Shown here: positions 53,498 to 61,024 of the stretch, one piece after another
Layout of the letters: each line of letters begins with the position of its first letter
Position numbering within the stretch: the first letter of the stretch is position 1
Origin: Novipirellula caenicola
GTDB lineage: Bacteria > Planctomycetota > Planctomycetia > Pirellulales > Pirellulaceae
Assembly (NCBI RefSeq): GCF_039545035.1
Contig: NZ_BAABRO010000005.1
Coordinates: forward strand, 434,001-498,000
Length of the DNA: 64,000 nucleotides
Reading direction: 5' to 3'
Translations under genes and position numbers: made by a program
The notes under the pieces: model-generated
The model's input: only the letters and a program-made list of their open reading frames with translations
Database searches by the model: none
Told to the model about the DNA's origin: nothing

Positions 53498-55027
53498 TTA
53501 GGGTTCAAACCGGTCGGTGCGAAACGGAAGGGCCGGTAGATTGGCGTCGTTAACAAGATTCACGTCTGGCTTTCCGACAAAGGCGTAGCGAACATACAAC
53601 GGCTTTGCCAATTCAGCGGACTGCAAAACCACGCTCTGGCCTTGGATCATTGCGTCGGCTCGAACCCACTTCTGATCATCATCGGCCAACCAAAACGCCT
53701 TTGGCGGGGAACCATCCGTTGTCTTTAGACCCTCGGCATGTTCGAAATGGACGACTAGCGAGTTGTCTTGGGTCTCGACTTTTTGAAAGACGGGGCCTTG
53801 AGCTTCGACCTTCTGCCCGAGCGTGTCACGCGCTGCGAGCAGCGCTAATCGCCGCCCAATCGGCAGCTTGTCTTTCGGATGCACGTTCTTGATGTCGCCT
53901 AAGTCGATGGTGTTTGCAACCGAGGTATGCGGCAGTTCGAGAGCCTTGAGTTGCGATTCCCGCATCCAGGCCCACGAGTGTGCCGCCGGGTTATCACGAG
54001 GTACGTTGGGCGACGTTTTCAAAACGTTTCCGTATCCGGGCAACATCACGACTAAGAAGTGCAAATCATCCTGGTTCCATTGCTGGCGATACCGCTGCAT
54101 CCATTGCTTCAGCACATCGCCATAAATACGCATGCCTGAGTTGCGGGAAAACCAAGGCTCTTTGACCATCCCGTGCATCGACTGCGTGTTGCGTTCGCCT
54201 TGGTACCACACCAAACCACGACACGCATAAGGCGCAAGCGGATGCATCATCGCGTTGTAGATGATGTTGGATTGCCGACGCAAAAAGATATCCTCCTTGC
54301 CGCTCCAAGGTTGAGGGCCACTGAGAATAGCGTTGATTTCCGCTTGTGCTTCGGTGTTGGCGTCAAACTCTTCCATCATGACTTTGAAATGGGGCACGGT
54401 TTCGGTCATGTCGCGGGGCATCCATGCTTCGATCGACGTGCTTCCCCAGCACGACAAGATGATGCCAACCGGAGTGTCCGCGGACGCTTGCAGAAAATGA
54501 GCAAAGCCAAACGCAACCGCACTATCAGGATAGCGATCGACCCACTGGCCTTCGCAACGCTCTTGCTCGGTCAACGCGACGCTGCGTTTGACCGTAAAGT
54601 TGCGAATGTTTTTTGTCTGTGGAATCAACGCCTTGACTTCGGGCACCGCATCGACACCAAACTGCATGTTGGATTGTCCCGAACAAATCCAAACTTCGCC
54701 GACAAGGACGTCGGCGCATTGCTGGTTCTCGATTGTCGAATTCAAATTCGACGTGGCGGTCATCGTTTGCGGTTCGAACGAAGCGGAAAGCGGATCAAGT
54801 TGGATCATCCACTTGCCATCGGTTTGGACGTTGGCTGTTTTTTCCTGACCGGCAAATTTCACGGTGACGGTGGCCCCCGGATCTGCAGTTCCCCAGACGG
54901 GAACCGGTGCGTCGCGTTGTAGCACCATGTGGTCGGTAAACAGCGAACCTAATTGAAGCTCGGCGATCGCGGTGCTGGGCACCAAGACGGCTATCAGCAG
55001 ACCGAGCGCGAGAGAAGTTTTCATCAT
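53498..55027 (-). CDS. Sialate O-acetylesterase-type (SASA) esterase
   Basis: About 509 residues from ATG 55027 (MMKTSLALGL..., a signal peptide); the frame is open to 55060. An N-terminal beta domain (FTDHMVLQRDAPVPVWGTAD) precedes the SASA catalytic domain: EVWICSGQSNMQFG with the nucleophile Ser in GQSNM, ILSCWGSTSIEAW, RGLVWYQGERNT and SWAWMRESQLKAL. In polysaccharide loci, SASA enzymes deacetylate sugars other than sialic acid. Here it likely removes O-acetyl groups from the fucan. It is close to the next sulfatase start (39 bp), so probably cotranscribed. Confidence 0.9.
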   Translation of the reverse strand: MMKTSLALGLLIAVLVPSTAIAELQLGSLFTDHMVLQRDAPVPVWGTADPGATVTVKFAGQEKTANVQTDGKWMIQLDPLSASFEPQTMTATSNLNSTIENQQCADVLVGEVWICSGQSNMQFGVDAVPEVKALIPQTKNIRNFTVKRSVALTEQERCEGQWVDRYPDSAVAFGFAHFLQASADTPVGIILSCWGSTSIEAWMPRDMTETVPHFKVMMEEFDANTEAQAEINAILSGPQPWSGKEDIFLRRQSNIIYNAMMHPLAPYACRGLVWYQGERNTQSMHGMVKEPWFSRNSGMRIYGDVLKQWMQRYRQQWNQDDLHFLVVMLPGYGNVLKTSPNVPRDNPAAHSWAWMRESQLKALELPHTSVANTIDLGDIKNVHPKDKLPIGRRLALLAARDTLGQKVEAQGPVFQKVETQDNSLVVHFEHAEGLKTTDGSPPKAFWLADDDQKWVRADAMIQGQSVVLQSAELAKPLYVRYAFVGKPDVNLVNDANLPALPFRTDRFEP

Positions 55028-55066
55028 TTTACCTTGGTTATGGATCTCGTTTCGGTGCATGTCGCT

Positions 55067-56554
55067 CTATTTTCCGCTCTTCCATAGTTTGATCGTATCG
55101 ACATCATTTTTTGATTCGGATCCCGCGGTGCTGCGTCCTCGTGTGACATCCGCCTCGAGTTGGGCGAGCAAACGTTCCGCCACTTCGGGATGCGTTTCGT
55201 ACAAGTTCGTATCTTCGGCGGGATCGTTTTGCATGTCATACAGCTGAGCGATCGGGCTACCTTTGGCGGCTTGTTTTTCAGTCGGAGAACTCCAGCCCCC
55301 CGACGCCTTTGCCAACAGTAGCTTCCATTTTCCCTGCCGATATCCGAAGTGGCCACTGATCGAGTGATGAATCACGCCAGCACGCGTTGAATCAATCGGT
55401 TCGCCGCTTAGGGCTGGCAGAAAGCTAACGCTGTCTTCGGCACTGCCCTCGGGTAGTGATTGCCCCGTCAAATCCGAAAGTGTGGCAAACAAATCAGTCA
55501 GACAGATTGTTTGATCACACCTTGAGCCCGCAGCCACTTTGCCCGGCCACCGCACGATAAACGGAACACGATGTCCGCCATCCCACAAATCAGCTTTCGA
55601 ACCTCGATAACCGGCACTGACAAGGTGCCCCTGTTTGGCGAGCTGAGGAATGTCGGCCGCTTTGGAGCATCCATTGTCACTGCTGAAGATGACAAGTGTG
55701 TTATCGCTGAGACCGTTCCGCTGAAGTGCGCTGGTGATTTCTCCGACTGCCGCATCGGTCTGCATCACAAAATCCGCATACGCACCGAGTCCGCTTCGAC
55801 CTTGCCACTGTGATGTAGGAACAATCGGAGTATGCGGAGAACCAAACGGCACGTACAGAAAGAACGGCGATTCGTTTGCGTCGTTTGCACGGTCGTCGAT
55901 GTACTGGACCGCTTTGCGGGTCAGCCGCGGCAGCATGTTGATCTCTTCGTCGAGCTCGATGACTTCGTCATTTTCGATCACGCATTTCATATCCCGAGCG
56001 TGATGGAACCCATGAAAGTAGTCAAATCCGCGATGGATCGGACCGTCGGGGATCTTGCTGCCGACCGGCGCCAACCCCTTCTTTACTGTTTTCTTGTTGA
56101 GTTCGGTGCCGGTGTCGGGATCGACATATTGAAAGTTCAAATGCCACTTGCCAATGATGCCGGTGTGGTATCCCTGTGACTTTAAAAAGCTGGCCACCGT
56201 CGGTCGATCTTCGGCGATCAGATTGGGCGAGAACCCTTGAACCACGCCATTTTGCAGTTTGGTTCGCCAACTGTAACGCCCCGTCATCAATCCATAACGT
56301 GTTGGCGTGCAGACGGAGGATCCAGAATGGGCGTCGGTGAAAATCATTCCTTCGGCAGCCAATTTGTCGACCGAGGGCGTCGCGATCTTTCCATGCTCTG
56401 GATTCAAGCATTGCACATCGCCATAACCAAGGTCATCGCAAAGGATGAACACGATGTTCGGTTTGGTAGGCGAATTCGGTTCAATTGCCGACGCATCCGT
56501 ACCGTTCCAAACCACCATCAGGCAGAGGACCATGGTCGTGATTGTTTTATTCAA
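55067..56554 (-). CDS. Exported type I sulfatase
   Basis: About 495 residues from TTG 56554, which has an AGGA Shine-Dalgarno 8 bp upstream and starts the signal peptide (TITTMVLCLMVVWNGTDASA); the next ATG is 21 bp further in. Signatures: IVFILCDDLGYGDVQ, the formylglycine site Cys82 in CTPTRYGLMTGRYSW, IIGKWHLNFQYVD and VIFSSDNGCSKAAD. It resembles arylsulfatase A-type S1 enzymes with a CTPTR site. It is the most upstream sulfatase of the minus-strand group. Confidence 0.9.
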   Translation of the reverse strand: MNKTITTMVLCLMVVWNGTDASAIEPNSPTKPNIVFILCDDLGYGDVQCLNPEHGKIATPSVDKLAAEGMIFTDAHSGSSVCTPTRYGLMTGRYSWRTKLQNGVVQGFSPNLIAEDRPTVASFLKSQGYHTGIIGKWHLNFQYVDPDTGTELNKKTVKKGLAPVGSKIPDGPIHRGFDYFHGFHHARDMKCVIENDEVIELDEEINMLPRLTRKAVQYIDDRANDANESPFFLYVPFGSPHTPIVPTSQWQGRSGLGAYADFVMQTDAAVGEITSALQRNGLSDNTLVIFSSDNGCSKAADIPQLAKQGHLVSAGYRGSKADLWDGGHRVPFIVRWPGKVAAGSRCDQTICLTDLFATLSDLTGQSLPEGSAEDSVSFLPALSGEPIDSTRAGVIHHSISGHFGYRQGKWKLLLAKASGGWSSPTEKQAAKGSPIAQLYDMQNDPAEDTNLYETHPEVAERLLAQLEADVTRGRSTAGSESKNDVDTIKLWKSGK

Positions 56555-56859
56555 AGTGCTATCCTGTTTAGAGCTTCGAAGCCAGTGCGGTGGGTGGGGG
56601 GGACGGACAATGGGAATCAATAGGCGTTTGCATTGTAAAACGACTGTTTGACCGCCGCCGTCATCCGTCGCTACGTTTCAGGCCGGTTTGTCTGCGAATG
56701 CCCTGGCTAATAAGGAAGCCTACAATCGAATCAGGCCACTGTGCTTGAGGCTCGAGGGCGAATCAATAAGGTATTGCGACAAACTGCTGTCAATTTGCGA
56801 CGTCGTGGTCGATCTCGAGATTCAAGCTGAAAACGGGCGATTGGGGGGTGCGAACTTGG

Positions 56860-59274
56860 TCAGCGCTGCGTCATCAATTCGCTAGTCGCGATCCGGTAAA
56901 CGATTTCTTTCAGTTGGAAATTGTTTTTTTGCGTCTGCTGAACGATCGATTCAACGATGGGGTAGTCGGCGGCGACCAGTTCGCGGCCCTTGGCATATTC
57001 GGCGATACGGATGATCAAATTGCGGGCGAAGGGTCGCAGATCAGCGGCCAGAATTTTCTTCAAGCCATCGATGTCGCGAAACGCCTGGCCGCTAAAGGTA
57101 CCGTCGGTGCTGACCTTTTGCCGTTTAGTGTAGTTGGTGCGATAGCGTCCGATGGGGTCGTACGCTTCTAACGCGAAACCGAGTGGATCGATTCGCTTGT
57201 GGCACTGCATACAGGCTTTGTCGTTGCGATGTTTTTCTAACATCTGACGGACCGTCGTGGCGCCGGTGAGATCGGGCACGATTGCAGGCACTTCTTCGGG
57301 CGGTGGTGGCGGAGGCGTGCCCAAAAAGTGATCGAGCACCCAAACCCCACGAACCACGGGCGACGTTTCGACTCCGTTGGACGTCAGCGTCAACACGCTT
57401 CCCTGAGTCAAAAGCCCGCCACGTTTTGAAGACGCGGGAAGTTGGGTCAGCGTTAACTTGCCATCACTTTGTTTGGGCAGTCCGTACAGTTCGGCAAGTT
57501 TGTTGTTGATGAAGGAATAATCCGAATCGATAAAGTCGGCGACGCTCCGATTCTCTTCATAGACATGGCGAAAGAACAGTCGCGTTTCCTCACGCATCGC
57601 CTGCTCCATGCTCTCGCCATAGATCCGAAACTCCCTTGTTTTGTTATCGGGCGGCATCGTTCCAAGTTCATCCAGTGCCAGCCACTGATCGGCAAAACTC
57701 TCGCAGAACCGATCGGCTCGCGGGTCTTGCATCAGCCGCAATACCTGAGCCCTCAGGGTTGCTGGTTCGGTCAACTTGCCCGAATTGGCGACACTAAACA
57801 ATTCCTGGTCTGGCATCGTGCTCCAGAAGAAATACGAAAGCCGACTTGCCAGCGGGAAATCGCTCAGTTCGCCTTGTTCTTCGAACAGGTACAGAAAATC
57901 GGTCGATGCCATCATCGCGGTCATCGTCTTGACGACCGCATCGTTCCAATCGCGAGATTGTTTGTATTGCTTATTCAAGTAATCGAACCAGAGCCCAATC
58001 CCTTCTCGAGTGACGCGTCGCCGAAAGGCTCGGATGGCGAACCGCCCCAGCAGATATTCACGTGCCGTGGCACTGGTCAGATCGGGCATCTTGTCCGACA
58101 ACAACGTGGTCTTCATCGACTCGGTCGGCCATTGTTCATAGAACGGGCCTTCGATCTTGTACTGGGTAACGCGAATGCCGGGACCGCGAAAGGGACCAGC
58201 AAAGTCCGATTTTTTGAACTTGCTTCTTCGCAGCGCTGCCCGAATCTGCACGATCGGTTTCGAGGTTCCGTTCGCCATACGAAGGTAAGGGTAAAAATCT
58301 CGGTCAATCCAGGTTTCGACCGTAAATGTCTGCTCTTTGTCGTAGATTAGCGGAAAGGTTTCGATTGTCTTGCCGAGCTCATTGACCCCGGTTCGCCGTG
58401 CCGAGACCACCCCAATCGCCAACTTGGGCGGTTCATTCTTGGGAACAAATTTGACAGGGTACCGGTCCTCGTCAACGGCTGATGCGGTGACGGTGATCCG
58501 GTACCGACCCGGGATCTGGCAGTTTCGCGTTGCCTTGCCGTCGACGATTTTCGAGTTACCTCCGATTCGAAACGTATAAAAATCCTTGCCTTGGTTTTCA
58601 TACCTTCGCGACGCCCCGGTGAGCTGACGCATGGGAACCTCGAACACCCTCGGCTCAGGTTGTTTGGCATCCATGGTGAACAAGGCTTGCCACAGAGCGG
58701 CCTGGGCGGCCTCCATGTATTCAAACAGTGATTCGTCGGACATCACCAACGACGATGCGTTCGTGTCGAAGCCTTCGTTCACGTTGTCATCGTAGATATA
58801 GGAACTGGGGTCAAAGTTGCCATCGTTCAGCCCCAATAAATCGCGAACCGTATTTTGATACTCACGTTTGTTGAGCCGCCGCAGCCCACCCACGTTTTCA
58901 CTTGGCGATTGCTTGGCGAGTTCAAGCACTTGTTTCGCCAGCGAAGTGCGCTGTGCGGCCGAAGGTTGGGGTTCATCCTCAGGCGGCATCAACCCGCCGG
59001 CAATTTGTTCGTAGACCTTGGTCAGCAGTTCGGCATCAACGCTGGACAATGGATCCAACCGTACGTCGCCTTCTTGCTCGTCCGCATTGTGACATCGAAC
59101 ACAATGCTGGCGGATCATCGGTTCGATGGTTGAAAAGTCATCTGCATCGATCCGTGTCGCTGGGAACAGAAGAAGAGCCGACGCCAACCACAAGATCGAA
59201 GGGTGCAACTTCGGCTTTGTGGCGTGGCGTGCAAGAGGAGTCCGGTGATCGGGAGAGGGTTTGCTGCACATCAT
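56860..59274 (-). CDS. PSCyt1/DUF1592-family cytochrome protein
   Basis: An 804-residue planctomycete protein of the DUF1587-DUF1595-DUF1592-DUF1588-DUF1585 architecture. A signal/hydrophobic start (SILWLASALLLFPATRIDA) is followed by a heme c site C58-V-R-C61-H62 in RQHCVRCHNADEQEGDVR. RRLNKREYQNTVRDLLGL marks DUF1587. SRLSYFFWSTMPDQELF, LALDELGTM and FINNKLAELYGL follow in the middle. A second CxxCH (CMQCHKRIDPLGFALEAYDP) lies near residue 687 in the DUF1588/1585 part. The role is unknown, probably envelope redox. The DUF1552 gene lies 2 bp upstream. Confidence 0.92.
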   Translation of the reverse strand: MMCSKPSPDHRTPLARHATKPKLHPSILWLASALLLFPATRIDADDFSTIEPMIRQHCVRCHNADEQEGDVRLDPLSSVDAELLTKVYEQIAGGLMPPEDEPQPSAAQRTSLAKQVLELAKQSPSENVGGLRRLNKREYQNTVRDLLGLNDGNFDPSSYIYDDNVNEGFDTNASSLVMSDESLFEYMEAAQAALWQALFTMDAKQPEPRVFEVPMRQLTGASRRYENQGKDFYTFRIGGNSKIVDGKATRNCQIPGRYRITVTASAVDEDRYPVKFVPKNEPPKLAIGVVSARRTGVNELGKTIETFPLIYDKEQTFTVETWIDRDFYPYLRMANGTSKPIVQIRAALRRSKFKKSDFAGPFRGPGIRVTQYKIEGPFYEQWPTESMKTTLLSDKMPDLTSATAREYLLGRFAIRAFRRRVTREGIGLWFDYLNKQYKQSRDWNDAVVKTMTAMMASTDFLYLFEEQGELSDFPLASRLSYFFWSTMPDQELFSVANSGKLTEPATLRAQVLRLMQDPRADRFCESFADQWLALDELGTMPPDNKTREFRIYGESMEQAMREETRLFFRHVYEENRSVADFIDSDYSFINNKLAELYGLPKQSDGKLTLTQLPASSKRGGLLTQGSVLTLTSNGVETSPVVRGVWVLDHFLGTPPPPPPEEVPAIVPDLTGATTVRQMLEKHRNDKACMQCHKRIDPLGFALEAYDPIGRYRTNYTKRQKVSTDGTFSGQAFRDIDGLKKILAADLRPFARNLIIRIAEYAKGRELVAADYPIVESIVQQTQKNNFQLKEIVYRIATSELMTQR

Positions 59275-59276
59275 TT

Positions 59277-60542
59277 TTAGGAGAGGCTAAACGTTCCGGT
59301 CGCACCATTGAAACTTTCAATCTCGACACCGAATTTCTGTAGCATCGTGGTGTAAAGATTATTCAGTGGCGTCGATTCACCGCCGGGGGTCTTGCAGTCG
59401 ACATGGCCTTGATGCCGGAAACCACCGCCGGCCAAGATGACCGGCAGATCTCGATTACTGTGCCGAGCAGCGTCCCCCATGCCGCTGCCAAAGTACACCA
59501 TCGTTTTGTCCAACAACGTGCCATCGCCGCGATTGCCCAAAGGAGAATCTTTCAACTTTTGGACAAACCGAGCCATTTGCTGAATGTAAAAATTGTCGAT
59601 GATGCCCAATTGTCGAAGGATGTCGGGACGATTGCCATGATGGCTCAGCGAGTGATAGCCGGTGGAAACGCCATCGAGTTCGATCATCCGATTGTGCATG
59701 CCAAATCCAGCGGTGAACACGCGGCTCGAGTCCGATTGAATGGCCAACAGGATCAAGTCGAACATCATCGGTGCGAGGAACTCGTAATCTTGGCCCGAGT
59801 GCGGATGTCCCTCGGGTTGGTAGTTCACCTTTGGCTTGGGAACGTTTGCCCAACGTTTCATGCCCTGCAGCTTTGTTTCGGCATCACGAATCGCTGTCAG
59901 GTACTCTTCCAACTTTTGCCGATCCGCCGGGTTGGTCCGACGCGCGAATCGTTTAGCTTGTTCGCGAACCAGATCCAAGATGCTGCCCTGTTCCTGAATC
60001 CGTAGCTCACGCTCCTTGATCGCGGCAGCCGAATCGGGCACAAACAATTGGTCGAACATGTCACGAGGATCCCCTAGTTCGCGGACCCGGATGCCCGAGG
60101 AGGTCCACGAGGCATTCATTCCGCCGCCGACCGCGACGTGCATGGACGGAAACCGCGTCTGGTAACCTGCGTATTCAGCCGCAAGCTGATCCATTGAAAC
60201 GACGTTGCCGCCGCGAATCCCGGTAAGGAACGTCGAGATGCCACCGTGGCCGGAAAAGATCGCCGGATGATCCATGTTGGAACAAACGGTGAAATCGCCC
60301 CGCAAGTTTTCCAGAGGTTTGAGCGTCGGGGTCAGTTCGAAATTCGCCCCTGTCGATTTTGGAAAGAACGCTTTGGGATAGACGCCCAACGTCGGGCTGA
60401 TGCAAACCATTCGCATCGCCTCGCCGCCGTCGCTCCTGCCAGCCGGGGTGGCGACCGATTCCATCATCGGCAGCGCGATCGTGATTCCTGCGGCCTTCAA
60501 GAAGGATCGGCGGGCTGGTGGCGAACTAGACAAGGCTTTCAT
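59277..60542 (-). CDS. DUF1552 protein, Tat-exported
   Basis: About 421 residues from ATG 60542. The N-terminus has a twin-arginine signal, ARRSFLKAAGITIALPMM, so it is exported folded, probably with a cofactor. DUF1552 landmarks: MVCISPTLGVYPKAFFP, GHGGISTFLTG, SMDQLAAEYAG, RIQEQGSILDLVREQAKR, GVSTGYHSLSHHG and MVYFGSGMGDAARHS. It is always found with DUF1592-family genes and here it sits 2 bp before one. The exact chemistry is not known. Confidence 0.92.
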   Translation of the reverse strand: MKALSSSPPARRSFLKAAGITIALPMMESVATPAGRSDGGEAMRMVCISPTLGVYPKAFFPKSTGANFELTPTLKPLENLRGDFTVCSNMDHPAIFSGHGGISTFLTGIRGGNVVSMDQLAAEYAGYQTRFPSMHVAVGGGMNASWTSSGIRVRELGDPRDMFDQLFVPDSAAAIKERELRIQEQGSILDLVREQAKRFARRTNPADRQKLEEYLTAIRDAETKLQGMKRWANVPKPKVNYQPEGHPHSGQDYEFLAPMMFDLILLAIQSDSSRVFTAGFGMHNRMIELDGVSTGYHSLSHHGNRPDILRQLGIIDNFYIQQMARFVQKLKDSPLGNRGDGTLLDKTMVYFGSGMGDAARHSNRDLPVILAGGGFRHQGHVDCKTPGGESTPLNNLYTTMLQKFGVEIESFNGATGTFSLS

Positions 60543-60724
60543 GGTTTCGTCCTTCCGTAGCGACGCAGTCGCCATCGAATTAGCGGCAATACAAACTCAT
60601 CCTATCTACTTTTGGATGAGAAAAAACCAACTTTTGCGACATATGACTAACGAATTGCGTCCCGAATCTCGTGCGAAGCCGTTAAGCATCGTCGGAGTCA
60701 TTGCTGACGTAGCGGAACTCGTCA

Positions 60725-60843
60725 ACGGCTTGTTGATTTAGTGAAGTTTCCTGCGGCAAGGGTCGTATGATGGACTTCCTAGTCCGTCAGTGGTGTATTC
60801 GACGGACTCGGAGGTCCGTCGTACGACTAAATCAACAAGCCGT
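60725..60843. repeat. 119-bp long imperfect palindrome, MITE/REP-like
   Basis: The 18-bp outer arms ACGGCTTGTTGATTTAGT (60725-60742) and ACTAAATCAACAAGCCGT (60826-60843) are perfect inverted copies, and an inner pair (GTCGTATGATGGACTTCC... against ...GGAGGTCCGTCGTACGAC) is about 22 of 27 complementary. It could fold into a near-complete hairpin. It occupies the 480-bp gap between the DUF1552 gene and the PVC dehydrogenase; I see no gene in the rest of the gap. Confidence 0.65.
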
Positions 60844-61024
60844 CAAGAGTTTCGACCAGCCTGGAAAACGAAAGCCGTTGACGACTTCCGCTACAGGAAA
60901 ACCCGTCACTTATTGTTCCGACGATTCCAAAAGGTTGACCTCAGACCGTTGACCACGTGAGCCGACGCAATGCTAGCGGTATGTGTGGCCAATAAGTGTG
61001 CCTGTCCCCGCAAAAGCTGTCTCC

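Noticed and set aside
57469-58350. 293-codon plus-strand frame opposite the DUF1592 gene
   Set aside because: Antisense shadow; the sense protein is clearly conserved.
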